Shown here piece after piece: positions 8,779-18,581 of a stretch of DNA of 64,000 bases (positions within the stretch are counted from its first letter, which is position 1; the number at the start of each line of letters is the position of its first letter). Source of the stretch: Reichenbachiella versicolor (lineage in GTDB: Bacteria > Bacteroidota > Bacteroidia > Cytophagales > Cyclobacteriaceae); the NCBI RefSeq assembly GCF_003171675.1, contig NZ_QFZQ01000002.1, forward strand, positions 248,001 to 312,000, given 5' to 3'. Made by a program: the position numbers and the translations under genes. The notes under the pieces were generated by a model. The model was not told the origin of the DNA. It did no database searches and saw only the letters and a program-made list of their open reading frames with translations.

Positions 8779-10944
8779 ATGAAAATAAGACTAATGATTG
8801 CCCTACTGATGGTAGGTCATTTTGCTTTTCCACAAACTATTGAAGGTTTAGTAATAGATCAGATAGATGAATCACCTCTTATAGGTGCTAATTTGAAGAT
8901 TCCATATCTCAACTTACAAACAGTTGCTGATCAAGAAGGTAAGTTTAAGTTTGACAAAGTACCTCCTGGAACCTATATTATGACAGCTTCCTTTGTTGGT
9001 TTCAAACCCCTACAGCAAAAAAACATTTGGGTAAAAAATGGAAAGGTAACTTTCGTCACATTTGAGTTAGAACAAAGCTCTAGAGAATTGGATGAAGTAA
9101 CTATTCAAAGTTCAAGTATCGAGCAGGTTAGTTCTATTCAAATTACCGAGGAAAAGACTAACAGACTAGCTGGAACATATTTCGACCCTGCAAGACTAGC
9201 GACTACATCTGCCAATGCAACTGTTACTAATGATCAAAATAATGCTATTTCTGTGAGAGGTCTCCCTCCTAGTTTGAACTCATGGCGTATTGAAGGTTTA
9301 GAAATCGTCAACCCAAACCACCTAACTGGAGCGGGTATTTTCAATGATCAACCTGCTGGTACTAGTGGCGGTGTTAATATATTAAGTGCACAAGTACTCG
9401 ACCAATCACAGTTTCTATATGGACATATGAACAGTAATTATACTAATGCAAGTGCGGGCGTTTTCGATATGAAAATGCGAAATGGATATTCCGGAGATCA
9501 TCAATTTACAGCGCAAGCTTCTTTCATAGGGTTTGACTTGAGTGCTGAAGGTCCTCTGACCTCTAAACAAAAAGCTAGCTATTTGGTAAATTATAGATAT
9601 TCATTCACAGGATTATTGGCTAACATGGGGGTAGACTTTGGAGGTGAGAAAATTGGCTTCCAAGATTTATCCGCAACCGTCAACCTACCACTTAAAAAAG
9701 GTGCTGATCTTAAGTTTTTCACCTTCGGAGGAGTTAGTTTCAATGATTTCGAACATAAAACGCTAGAAGAGTCGGAAATAGAAAAAGATAGAAAAGACAT
9801 CTTCTACGATGGTAAAATGGGAGCTGTAGGTGCCGTCTATGATCAACCAATTGGAAAAAAGACTGTTTTCACTTTAAAGTCGGCATACTCCAGATCTTTT
9901 GATGAGAGAAAAGAGAGTTTTTATGATGATACTAATCTTCAAGACAGTCTTTTTAATACTCGATTCGAATATGAAATTCTTGCTAATCGAATAAAACTCT
10001 TTCACCATCTTGGCAATCATTCGCTAGAATATGGTCAAACGGTTAATCTTTATACTCGAAAAGAGAATTTACTAACGAGTTACTCTATTCGTAATTTTTT
10101 TAAACATGAATACTACTCTACCTTCTTAACTTGGAACTGGAATATTTTTAAGAATTTCGATTTAGAACTTGGTTCAAGTTATAATACACTCAGATACGAC
10201 AGATCTGAGAGAACCCAAAATAAAAACGAATCTTGGGTTGAACCTAGAATTAAAGCAGATTACAAAATAAATAAAATCTCATTTTCGATCGGAACAGGAA
10301 TTTATAATTCTACATTAACACCTGGATTTCTCACAATCAATGATAATTTCCAAAGGGCATTCAATTCTAATTATAGAGCAACTAGCCGAAGTTTTAGCTC
10401 TATCGGATACAACCTTGATCGTTTAGCTTTTTCTTTAGAGGCCTTCAATTACAATTACTTCGATCAAGACTTTAAATCAAATGGTGTAAGCTTCAAAGCT
10501 AATTACACAACTCCTCTAATTTATTCCAATGTCGAAGCAACACTTTTCAAAGCTGAACGGATTTCAAAGGATATATACCCCTATGACATAGAACAATCCT
10601 ACTCTTTCCTTCTTGGTAAGAAATGGAATTATGACAACTCCAGAACGCTTTCAATAAATACTAGAGGAATCTATCAAGGTGGAATGTATCCAGAAGCTAG
10701 CAATGGCTTCTATAGAAATAATATTGAAACTCAAGATAGACTTACCCCTTATGTTCGACTGGATCTACGCATCCAATGGATTAGACATAGACCAAAAGCT
10801 ACTACATCATGGTCACTCGACATCCAAAACGTAACCAACCGAAAAAATGAGGCTTTTGAATATCTAGATAGCTTTACTAACCAAAAGGAAACACAGTACC
10901 AGCTAGGTATGATTCCTATATTGGCATATCGTGTAGAGTTTTGA
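8779..10944 (+). CDS. TonB-dependent receptor-like outer membrane protein with CarboxypepD_reg domain
   Basis: The 721-residue protein has a signal peptide (cleavage near residue 19). A carboxypeptidase-regulatory-like domain follows at about 20-100 (IEGLVIDQIDESPLIGAN). A plug-like part has ISVRGLPPSLNSWRIEGLEI, and a long beta-barrel ends in the outer-membrane signature YRVEF. At 721 residues it is on the short side for a TonB receptor. No SusD partner follows. It directly follows the AraC regulator gene and probably takes up the sugar or glycoside of this locus. The ligand is unknown. Confidence 0.75.
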   Translation: MKIRLMIALLMVGHFAFPQTIEGLVIDQIDESPLIGANLKIPYLNLQTVADQEGKFKFDKVPPGTYIMTASFVGFKPLQQKNIWVKNGKVTFVTFELEQSSRELDEVTIQSSSIEQVSSIQITEEKTNRLAGTYFDPARLATTSANATVTNDQNNAISVRGLPPSLNSWRIEGLEIVNPNHLTGAGIFNDQPAGTSGGVNILSAQVLDQSQFLYGHMNSNYTNASAGVFDMKMRNGYSGDHQFTAQASFIGFDLSAEGPLTSKQKASYLVNYRYSFTGLLANMGVDFGGEKIGFQDLSATVNLPLKKGADLKFFTFGGVSFNDFEHKTLEESEIEKDRKDIFYDGKMGAVGAVYDQPIGKKTVFTLKSAYSRSFDERKESFYDDTNLQDSLFNTRFEYEILANRIKLFHHLGNHSLEYGQTVNLYTRKENLLTSYSIRNFFKHEYYSTFLTWNWNIFKNFDLELGSSYNTLRYDRSERTQNKNESWVEPRIKADYKINKISFSIGTGIYNSTLTPGFLTINDNFQRAFNSNYRATSRSFSSIGYNLDRLAFSLEAFNYNYFDQDFKSNGVSFKANYTTPLIYSNVEATLFKAERISKDIYPYDIEQSYSFLLGKKWNYDNSRTLSINTRGIYQGGMYPEASNGFYRNNIETQDRLTPYVRLDLRIQWIRHRPKATTSWSLDIQNVTNRKNEAFEYLDSFTNQKETQYQLGMIPILAYRVEF

Positions 10945-10975
10945 TGAATGAATATGCGATCTAAATACTAGAAAT

Positions 10976-11003
10976 AAAAAAGGAGCTCAATGGCTCCTTT
11001 TTT
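10976..11003. terminator. Bidirectional terminator
   Basis: An 11-bp stem (10976-10986 with 10993-11003) with six A on the left arm and six T on the right gives a rho-independent terminator on both strands. It lies between the convergent TonB-type gene and the propeller-cupredoxin gene. Confidence 0.85.
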
Positions 11004-11024
11004 ATTGTCAATTCTGTTTAGTGG

Positions 11025-12974
11025 TTATTTCACCCTCAATATTCCTCGCATCACTTGACCATGACCTGGATAACTACATACAAAGTGGTATTCACCTCTT
11101 TCAGTGATCTGGAAATAAATTGATTCCTCCGTCTCTGGCTGCATCAGTTTAGTATGAAAAAGAACATCATCAGATATCGGCACATAGTTCAATTGTTGCC
11201 CTTTTAGTCCAAGATTAAGAGCTTCTTTTACCACGGCATCAATTGTACCTGGCTTAGTAATAACGAAGTTGTGCAACATATCGTCAGGATTGTGGAAAGT
11301 CAATCTGACTTTATCACCAACATTGACTTCAATAAAATCCTTGTCAAACTTCAAGCCTGATACAGTAGTCATATCGATATTTACTATTTCCCCTTCTTCC
11401 CAATCTGCAGGTTTTTCTGTAACGCGCTTATCTGATTTGTATTCTACAACTTCCTCAGTCGAAGCCATCATGGCGTGATCATGAGACATTTCCATTCGAG
11501 CTCCTTCTGGAATTTCATTCAATGTATAGTATGCATCCTTGTGAAGTAACTTTTCTCCTCCTCTGCTCTTAATTTTTGGTAAGCTAAATGAATAGATATA
11601 ACCATTTTTCATTCTATCTAGATATATTCTAGCCTTCATACCATTGTCAGATACTGTTACCTTATGAACTATTCTAGACTCTAGCTCTTGTACGGGACTT
11701 CCATATTTTTGATGATACAGGTAAGTGAATTCACTAACTTCATAATTCATCAGCTCTTCGGCTGACTTTCTGTCTACTGCTTTAGTAAATTCCAACTCAA
11801 AACCATCTGGTTGGGCTCTTATTGCTTTTACTTCAAAAGGTATTCTGCCTGTCCATTCTAGTCTTTGCAAGCCGTACATTTTTGGGCCTGTAGAACTCCA
11901 ACCTCTACTAGTCATTCCTACAAAAACATCCTTTCTGCTACCCCATTCAAATCTCAAAACTCCAGATTCAAACCCTTCTACGAATGGAAAACAGGCTCCT
12001 TGATAAACACCGTTTACTTTTTCTTGGAACATTCTCATAACCTTGCTATGTCCTTGGTCCCCTACTAACATCTGCCCCTTAAAAGGACCAAAATCATCAG
12101 GTATTTCTGAAATATCAGAAGTTGAAACTCCCATCAGTGTATGTGGAAACCAAACACTAGGAGGCTTTATTGCACTAATTATCTTGGAATAATCGTAGAT
12201 AGAAAATCCTAATTGATCATCAATATACTTGGCTTCGAGTTTCAATGGCGAGTTAGGTTCACCAGTCCATTTCAATCCTGCAATATGTCCTGCGAAATCT
12301 CCTTTCTCTAGATGCGTCACTCTACCAGAACCTACCCAGTCTCCTTGATTTTCTGCAAAAAAGATATCTCCGGCACTATTGATTCCAAATCCAGCTGGAG
12401 ATCTTAAACCTGTTGCCCAAGGAATCATTTCTCCTTCAGGTGTCACTTTAATCATCCAGCCTCTCCATTTTCTAAGACTCTTTCCACCGCCTGACCATCC
12501 AAGATTAAGTGTCAAAACCATATCTCCATTAGGCATGAATTTAGGTCCGAACGAATACTCATGGTAATTACCAGATATATCCCAGCCATACACCGTTTCG
12601 TACTTATCTGCTATATCATCACCATCTGTATCAGTGACCCGAGTTAGCTCACTTCTCTGTGCTGTATAAAAAGAACCATCCTTGAAGGCTAGTCCTAAAT
12701 TTTCATGCATTCCTTGACCAAACAGCTTATATGTTGGGTTAGAATTGTACGGATTTGTTATCAACCATAGTTCGCCTCGACGAGTCGAAACCCCTAACCT
12801 ACCTTTGTCGTCGAAGGCTACACCTCCAACTTCCAACTTAATTTCTTTAGGAATATTGACATTCTTGATTCGATAATAATCTGATACATTCTGTCCTACG
12901 GCTGGCATCGTCAACATGATAGCCAACAAAGTAATGATCCTATTCATATTCTTTTTTATCATTTTATCTACCAT
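11025..12974 (-). CDS. Exported beta-propeller (sorbosone-dehydrogenase-like) protein fused to a C-terminal azurin-type cupredoxin domain
   Basis: A signal peptide ends near AVGQN. The main part (about residues 30-390) looks like the glucose/sorbosone dehydrogenase-like propeller, with GLAFKDGSFY, DTDGDDIADKYE and WATGLRSPAGFGINSAGD. The last 110 residues form an azurin/plastocyanin-type copper domain. The type 1 ligands are all present: His in MLHNFV, then Cys and His in CSYPGHG and Met in QVMRG. This suggests periplasmic oxidation with electron transfer through copper, but no PQQ or haem site was established. Its start overlaps the stop of the upstream DUF1080 gene by 7 bp, so the two are co-translated. 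An internal Met (MIKKN or MNRI) could be the true start. Confidence 0.78.
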   Translation of the reverse strand: MVDKMIKKNMNRIITLLAIMLTMPAVGQNVSDYYRIKNVNIPKEIKLEVGGVAFDDKGRLGVSTRRGELWLITNPYNSNPTYKLFGQGMHENLGLAFKDGSFYTAQRSELTRVTDTDGDDIADKYETVYGWDISGNYHEYSFGPKFMPNGDMVLTLNLGWSGGGKSLRKWRGWMIKVTPEGEMIPWATGLRSPAGFGINSAGDIFFAENQGDWVGSGRVTHLEKGDFAGHIAGLKWTGEPNSPLKLEAKYIDDQLGFSIYDYSKIISAIKPPSVWFPHTLMGVSTSDISEIPDDFGPFKGQMLVGDQGHSKVMRMFQEKVNGVYQGACFPFVEGFESGVLRFEWGSRKDVFVGMTSRGWSSTGPKMYGLQRLEWTGRIPFEVKAIRAQPDGFELEFTKAVDRKSAEELMNYEVSEFTYLYHQKYGSPVQELESRIVHKVTVSDNGMKARIYLDRMKNGYIYSFSLPKIKSRGGEKLLHKDAYYTLNEIPEGARMEMSHDHAMMASTEEVVEYKSDKRVTEKPADWEEGEIVNIDMTTVSGLKFDKDFIEVNVGDKVRLTFHNPDDMLHNFVITKPGTIDAVVKEALNLGLKGQQLNYVPISDDVLFHTKLMQPETEESIYFQITERGEYHFVCSYPGHGQVMRGILRVK

Positions 12975-14860
12975 ATCAATGAATATGTTACTGGTTTTCT
13001 AAGGGGTAGAATCACTTCCTTTCCTACACTTGTATTTCTATATAAAACGTCATCAATAGTCTCAGGCAAAGACACGTAGTATTGACCATCCACAGAAAAG
13101 AGTCCTTTCTTTACCTCTTTGATTGACTTACCAAATGCTACTCTAGCATATAGTTCGATATCTTCACCAATAGCTTCTATAGTTCTTTTTAACCCTTTCT
13201 TATCTTTCGTGGGCACCCAACTATCTTTAATTAAAGAATTCATGTAGGTGTATTCGAATGTCGGGTTTCCATCTTTACTTAAAGTATAGGCTATATTTTT
13301 AAACCCTCTTTCAGGGGCATCACGCCAATCACCACTTTTATCATAGACTTGATTAACGATTAATCCATCATATCCATCGACGACTGTTGGAATAGGAAAT
13401 AACAACTGCTCAAAGCCCCTACCACTCCACATATCAGTTACGTCAGCAAAGCCTCCTTTCCAAAAAGAAAGCAAAGCCCCATTCTGAAGATCTATTGCAT
13501 AATTAATAGCACTAGGATCACCTACTGCGATTGCCTCAGATCTTTTATCATTTGGATTGTTTTTGAAGCGAATAAAACACCTTTGAAGTCTTGGACGATT
13601 ATCCACTTCAAGCAGCATCTCTGGATCACCGCCTAATTCACGCTCCTTGACTACAGTAGCCAAAGGTTGTTTTCTGATTTGTGGCGCTTCGTATTGAATT
13701 TCAAAAACTCTACCTATTTTATTTCCTACAGACAATACTTCAACATCATATTTCCCTGCCTCAATATGGAAGCTATTGACCTTAGTCCAAGGAGCTCCCC
13801 ACGGTTTATAATTATCAACGAATACCCTATCCCCAATTGTTAGTTTCAAACCACCAGAAACCTTTGTCGAAAAGACATAGTCAGCAGAAATAGGCACTTC
13901 CAATTGTCCTGTATACTTAGTCACATACTTGTTCGCCTTAGCTATTTTTTGGTCGTAGAACCCATCAATAGTACCGCTCACATCAAATTCAATGGAATCC
14001 AAATTGACAGTTTTCTGCTTTGGATATTTCATCTTTTTATGTTGATACTTGACGCTAGACACCTCTATCTTCTCGTCCAAATATGCTTTGTATTGAATAT
14101 TCCTAAAAGCAACTGGCCCATGATCACCTTGAATCATAATCGGAGCCCATTCTGCAGTTTCATCACCATGCTTAGCTCCTCTAGTAGGACCTGACGTTTC
14201 GACATTCTCTTGAACGACTACTCCATTTAATACTACTTTCTTAAACAGAGCATTGCTGATTTTTTTCCCATTCTTGTCAAATCGAGGAGCTTGAAATGAA
14301 ATGGAAAGATGCTGCCATAGGCCTGGAGCTTTGGCTGCATTTACATCTGGAGCGGAACCTTCAAAGCCATTTTGCCCTTTTGGCTTAGACTTATCCCATC
14401 GCTGATAGATACCTCCTATATCTTTGTGTTCAACTTTTTCCTTGCCCCAACTATCATACAACTGTACTTCGTAGCGACTTTGAAAATAAATACCAGAATT
14501 AGATCCTCGCGGCATCAAAACGTCGATCTCTAAATCAATATCCTGATGTTTAAATTTCGTAAATAGGTGCTTGTTTTTTCCTTTTTCCTGATCATTAAGA
14601 TTGAGGATAATAGCGTTCCCCTCAGAGTAGCTTACATCTCTCCATTTAGCAGGATCTGCCCATACATCTCCGGCCATAGTCCAGTTTTTACCAGTCGGCT
14701 CAAACCCTTCTAGATTTGTTATCTTCTCATAAGGTACATATTTGAGAGGTTTCTCTTTCTTTTCATGCTGATCGTGTTTTGAACAACTCACCAAGCATAT
14801 AAGAAGAGTCAGGCAACAGATGCCTTTCAATAGAATATTAGTCATCTTCATATACTTCAC
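12968..14860 (-). CDS. DUF1080 (3-keto-glycoside hydrolase-like) lipoprotein with additional C-terminal domains
   Basis: The 630-residue protein has a lipoprotein signal (LVSC lipobox, Cys near residue 26). The DUF1080 concanavalin-like domain follows at about 40-270, with the motifs GSNSGIYFQSRYEVQLYDSWG and GDHGPVAFRNIQYK. After it come a PA14-like beta region (about 290-400, GGLKLTIGDRVFVD and GKYDVEVLSVGN) and an uncharacterised C-terminal part of about 230 residues. DUF1080 proteins are known as 3-keto-disaccharide hydrolases or glycan-binding domains. It is surface or periplasmic and is co-transcribed with the propeller-cupredoxin gene. Together with the nearby Gfo/Idh/MocA and TIM-barrel enzymes it suggests a 3-keto-glycoside route. 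Confidence 0.75.
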   Translation of the reverse strand: MKYMKMTNILLKGICCLTLLICLVSCSKHDQHEKKEKPLKYVPYEKITNLEGFEPTGKNWTMAGDVWADPAKWRDVSYSEGNAIILNLNDQEKGKNKHLFTKFKHQDIDLEIDVLMPRGSNSGIYFQSRYEVQLYDSWGKEKVEHKDIGGIYQRWDKSKPKGQNGFEGSAPDVNAAKAPGLWQHLSISFQAPRFDKNGKKISNALFKKVVLNGVVVQENVETSGPTRGAKHGDETAEWAPIMIQGDHGPVAFRNIQYKAYLDEKIEVSSVKYQHKKMKYPKQKTVNLDSIEFDVSGTIDGFYDQKIAKANKYVTKYTGQLEVPISADYVFSTKVSGGLKLTIGDRVFVDNYKPWGAPWTKVNSFHIEAGKYDVEVLSVGNKIGRVFEIQYEAPQIRKQPLATVVKERELGGDPEMLLEVDNRPRLQRCFIRFKNNPNDKRSEAIAVGDPSAINYAIDLQNGALLSFWKGGFADVTDMWSGRGFEQLLFPIPTVVDGYDGLIVNQVYDKSGDWRDAPERGFKNIAYTLSKDGNPTFEYTYMNSLIKDSWVPTKDKKGLKRTIEAIGEDIELYARVAFGKSIKEVKKGLFSVDGQYYVSLPETIDDVLYRNTSVGKEVILPLRKPVTYSLIW

Positions 14861-14973
14861 ACTTTTTCCAGTATCAATGATATATCAATCAAACACTACT
14901 AATGTTCGATTAATATCAGTGTAAAATAATGTACATGAAGATGATATACACAAAGATAATAGGCGACATTCAG

Positions 14974-16233
14974 TTAGTTTCGCCGCTTTCTTTTAGCTGT
15001 CTTTGCCTTTTTCTTTTTGACCTCGCGTTCTTCCTGACCAGCCACTTTCATCAAGGTCTTCCAGTCTTCATGGGACTGAAGAGACGCACCTACTGTCATG
15101 CTATAGTCTTCCTTTGATAATTCTATTACAGCTATAGGCTTACCCAGGTTCTCTTCGATTTCAGATAGGAGCTTTTGTTCTTCTTTACTACAAAAGGATA
15201 TAGCCTGTCCTTTTTGTTTACCTCGCCCAGTACGGCCAACTCTATGAACATATTGCTCTGAACTCTCTGGAAGATCATAGTTTACTACATAATCCACATT
15301 GGGAACATCTATACCTCGTGCAGTGATATCTGTGGCTATTAATACTCTAGTCTTTCCAGACCTGTAGTCCTTCATCACCTGATCACGCTCTGCTTGTGTC
15401 CTATCACTATGGATGGTATCCGCTTCTATTTCTACACGAGCCATCGCCTTTTGAACTCTGTCTGCTCTGACTTTAGTTCTTACAAATACTAGGAATTTCT
15501 TTTCTTCATGCTCAGTTAATAAGTTCTCTAGGAAGAAACGCTTATCATCCATCTCAATATGGGCTACCGCATGTTCAATATTTTTAGCTACCGGATCTTT
15601 GGGTGATATCTGAATTCGAATAGCATTGGTGACTAATGAATAGGCTAACTTCTTAATTTTTTCATCAATAGTAGCAGAGAAGAAAAGTGTCTGACGCTTC
15701 TTTGGCAAATGCCTCATCAAGTCTCGTATATCCTTGATAAAACCGAGATCAAGCATATGATCTGCCTCATCAAGCACTAAAATTTCCACCCTGTGAAGTT
15801 TCAAGGCTCCCTGACTTACCAAATCAAATAACCTGCCTGGGGTAGCAATCAATACATCTACGCCCCTATTGAGTTGATCTATCTGTGGGTCTTGATCTAC
15901 TCCTCCGTGGATACAAAATGAAACTACCTTAGTTCCATTGCCTAGCGTCTCAAACACTTTCTCGATTTGAAGTGCCAATTCATGGGTTGGAGCCATTACC
16001 AAACACTTGATGCCGTCAGGTCTTCTTTTATCTTTCTTTTCTAGAAGCTTATTGAGAATCGGTATGGCAAATGCTGCTGTCTTGCCAGTACCTGTCTGGG
16101 CTATCGCCAATACATCCTCTCCTTTTAGAATCGGTGGAATTGATTTATACTGAATATCGGTAGGCTTCTTATATCCTTGATCTGCGATATTGGACTTAAT
16201 ACTTTCAGCTATTCTGTACTGTTCGAATTTCAT
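14974..16233 (-). CDS. rhlE: DEAD-box ATP-dependent RNA helicase, RhlE-like
   Basis: The 419-residue protein has the full motif set in order: Q motif (PTDIQYKSIPPI), AQTGTGKTAA, PTHELALQ, GG, ATPGRLFD, DEAD, SAT and HRVGRTGRG. The tail is short and very basic (KKKKAKTAKRKRRN), typical of RhlE-type helicases acting in ribosome assembly or mRNA turnover. It is divergent from the ndh gene across a 241-bp region. Such genes are often cold-induced, but no cold-shock leader could be recognised. Confidence 0.9.
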   Translation of the reverse strand: MKFEQYRIAESIKSNIADQGYKKPTDIQYKSIPPILKGEDVLAIAQTGTGKTAAFAIPILNKLLEKKDKRRPDGIKCLVMAPTHELALQIEKVFETLGNGTKVVSFCIHGGVDQDPQIDQLNRGVDVLIATPGRLFDLVSQGALKLHRVEILVLDEADHMLDLGFIKDIRDLMRHLPKKRQTLFFSATIDEKIKKLAYSLVTNAIRIQISPKDPVAKNIEHAVAHIEMDDKRFFLENLLTEHEEKKFLVFVRTKVRADRVQKAMARVEIEADTIHSDRTQAERDQVMKDYRSGKTRVLIATDITARGIDVPNVDYVVNYDLPESSEQYVHRVGRTGRGKQKGQAISFCSKEEQKLLSEIEENLGKPIAVIELSKEDYSMTVGASLQSHEDWKTLMKVAGQEEREVKKKKAKTAKRKRRN

Positions 16234-16474
16234 TTGCTAATGGCTTTCCCGTAAATAGATCTAAAGGAATCTTTCACATTTTACTTAATTACTTCTTCAT
16301 TTAATCAATGAAGAAATGAATCAAGTCTGTTTCAAATTGGAGAATTGAGAAGCAAAGGTATACTATGCACTATTAGCATAAAGAAAAACTTTAAATTTGG
16401 GCCAAAATCAATACTGTATGAACCAACATATGGTTTTGAAAATCGTCTATACCAATGGATAAAAAACTTGTTCA

Positions 16475-17809
16475 ATGACAGATACTACCACTCTCAACAA
16501 TACTCTTAATATCCCAACAATCGATTTGCCTAGAGTCGTTATTATCGGCGGCGGGTTCGCAGGTCTTAAAATGGCTCGACTTATCAACTCTGATGAAATT
16601 CAGACTGTACTACTGGATGAAAACAACCACCATACTTTTCAGCCACTAATGTATCAGGTAGCGACTGCAGGACTAGAGCCTGATTCTATTGCTTATCCAC
16701 TTCGCAAGACCTTAAAGACAAAAAAGAGGACTCATATTCGAATGACGAAAGTGACGAATATTGATTTCGTCAAAAACATGGTTCATACCACCATTGGAGA
16801 AATACGGTATGATTATCTGGTAATTGCGACAGGTGCCAAGACTAATTACTTTGGAAACAAGAACGTTGAAAAGCACGCGATGCCAATGAAGAGTCTTACA
16901 GAATCTCTTGATTTGAGAAGTTTGATTTTGCAAAACTTCGAAAAGGCTTTGACTCAAAGCAATGAAGAAGAAAAGGACAGTTTCATGAACTTCATGATCG
17001 TAGGTGGTGGCCCTACTGGAGTTGAGTTGGCAGGCGCTTTTGCCGAACTTAAGAAACATGTACTTCCTAAAGATTATCCTGATCTAGATATTAGAAGAAT
17101 GCAGATTCACTTGATAGAAGCTAGCCCGAAGGTGCTGAGTGCTATGAGTGACAAGTCTTCTAATCATGCACTGGAGTATCTTAGAAAAACTGGTGTCAAT
17201 GTATGGACTGACACACTGGTCAAAGACTACGATGGAAATACAGTGACTACTTCAAAAGAAGTATTTCAATCAAAAACATTGATCTGGGCTGCTGGTGTTA
17301 CTGGAAACATCCCCAATGGGATTAGACCAGAGCACCTAGAAAACAATAGAATAATAGTTGATGAGTATTGTAGAGTTAAAGGTCTGGAAAATGTATATGC
17401 TATTGGCGATGTGGCATTAATGAAAACGAAAGAGAGTCCTAGAGGACTTCCTATGTTGGGATCTGTAGCTCAACAGCAAGGACAGTATCTTGCCCACTCC
17501 ATTAAGGAACAGTTGAAGGAAAAGACTGTTAAAAAATTCAAATATACTGACAAAGGAACCATGGCTACAGTTGGTAGAAACCTAGCCGTTGTTGATATAG
17601 GAAAGATCCATTTTGGAGGTTGGTTTGCTTGGTTGACATGGCTTTTGGTTCACCTTATGCTTTTGGTGGACTTTAGAAGCCGTCTAGTTGTATTCGTAAA
17701 TTGGATCTGGAGTTATATCAATTTCGATCGTGGTACTAGACTGATAGTGAGAAAATTCTCTAAGAAACCAGATAAAAGTGTATCTCAAAAAGAAGAGCTT
17801 GTAGCCTAG
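16475..17809 (+). CDS. ndh: Type II NADH dehydrogenase (NDH-2)
   Basis: The 444-residue flavoprotein has an N-terminal FAD loop VVIIGGGFAGLKMARL, a second NAD loop IVGGGPTGVELAGAFAEL near residue 175, and the second FAD motif VYAIGDVAL. The C-terminus has an amphipathic or hydrophobic stretch (WFAWLTWLLVHLMLLVDF). In NDH-2 enzymes this anchors the protein to the inner membrane, where NADH is oxidised by menaquinone without proton pumping. It stands alone and overlaps the convergent ABM gene by 4 bp at the stops. A related sulfide:quinone-like role is less likely given the sequence and length. Confidence 0.88.
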   Translation: MTDTTTLNNTLNIPTIDLPRVVIIGGGFAGLKMARLINSDEIQTVLLDENNHHTFQPLMYQVATAGLEPDSIAYPLRKTLKTKKRTHIRMTKVTNIDFVKNMVHTTIGEIRYDYLVIATGAKTNYFGNKNVEKHAMPMKSLTESLDLRSLILQNFEKALTQSNEEEKDSFMNFMIVGGGPTGVELAGAFAELKKHVLPKDYPDLDIRRMQIHLIEASPKVLSAMSDKSSNHALEYLRKTGVNVWTDTLVKDYDGNTVTTSKEVFQSKTLIWAAGVTGNIPNGIRPEHLENNRIIVDEYCRVKGLENVYAIGDVALMKTKESPRGLPMLGSVAQQQGQYLAHSIKEQLKEKTVKKFKYTDKGTMATVGRNLAVVDIGKIHFGGWFAWLTWLLVHLMLLVDFRSRLVVFVNWIWSYINFDRGTRLIVRKFSKKPDKSVSQKEELVA

Positions 17810-18120
17810 GCTGCAAACTCTTCTTTACTAGCTACTTGGTTCAGTATTACTACATGTGGCTCGGACTCACACAAAGGAGTAAGGTTGACTATGAACTCTT
17901 CGTAGTGATCTGAGTGTCTATGCTCTTCTCTTGCGTCCATATCTCTGAATGTCATCACGTGTATAAATCTACGTATGTCTTCGTCATGCTGATATGCTAT
18001 ATAATTTAATGTATCAGGTTCATTTGCACTCACTTGCTCTACTAGACGATTGATTAATACATGTACTTCATTAATCAAGGCTACTTGACGAACCTTATAG
18101 TTAAATCTTACTGTTAGCAT
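17806..18120 (-). CDS. ABM-domain (antibiotic biosynthesis monooxygenase-like) protein
   Basis: The 104-residue protein resembles the dimeric alpha-beta barrel ABM fold, with a central FIHVMTFRDMDAREEHRHSDHYEEF region where the family has its conserved H..S.H...F pattern. The start at 18120 (MLTVRFNYK) was chosen because the extra 12 residues upstream look like non-coding leader. Small ABM proteins act as monooxygenases or haem/quinol-related enzymes; the substrate is unknown. It marks the left edge of the Rhs island. Confidence 0.65.
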   Translation of the reverse strand: MLTVRFNYKVRQVALINEVHVLINRLVEQVSANEPDTLNYIAYQHDEDIRRFIHVMTFRDMDAREEHRHSDHYEEFIVNLTPLCESEPHVVILNQVASKEEFAA

Positions 18121-18226
18121 GTTATTATGGGGTTTATTTATATTGAAGTTAATCAAAACCTTAGAAATGACGACACTTCTAAAGACTAAGTCTAAATAAA
18201 TTAAACTCTACTTAACATATATCTTG

Positions 18227-18306
18227 CCCTTATAAGAGCACAGTATCTGCTAAGTACTTAGCAGACATCATGCTCACTACTGAGCATGATGTCTGCTCTT
18301 ATAGGG
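18227..18306. repeat. Nested inverted repeat able to form a branched hairpin
   Basis: An outer stem pairs 18227-18240 with 18294-18306 (13 bp with one bulge). Inside lie a perfect 20-base palindrome (18246-18265) and a perfect 16-bp hairpin (18261-18276 with 18281-18296, loop CTAC). These share the pentamer GCAGA, so alternative folds compete. The position is upstream of the ABM gene and at the edge of the island. It could be a terminator, a regulatory RNA or a recombination site. Confidence 0.7.
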
Positions 18307-18413
18307 TGTATAAATAATGACAACACTCCTACACCACCAGATCTGACAACATCTTGGATTCAGCTTTCATGGAAATATCTACTATGCTAACTTCTTTTCA
18401 ACAGCAAAACGTA

Positions 18414-18581
18414 GATTCATGGGTGAAGCAGCTCTCGGGAAACTCCCGAAAGGTGTTTTATGGATAAAACTGCTTTCCGTAGACTTGTGGAAAGCAGTTT
18501 CACTCATAAACCGACGTTCTGCAAGGTTGAATAATGCCGATTCATGGATAAACCACAGTTCTGCAAGTCTGCGGAAGTCCG
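18414..18581. repeat. Four tandem units of 41-42 bp with internal inverted repeats
   Basis: Units begin at 18414, 18455, 18497 and 18539, with spacing 41, 42 and 42. Most start with a G(A/T)TTCATGGATAAA-like word followed by a variable part. In several units the variable part is self-complementary. Examples are CTGCTTTCC with GGAAAGCAG in unit 2, TCGGGA with TCCCGA in unit 1 and TTCTGCA with TGCGGAA in unit 4. The array runs directly into the direct repeat at 18582. Confidence 0.7.
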
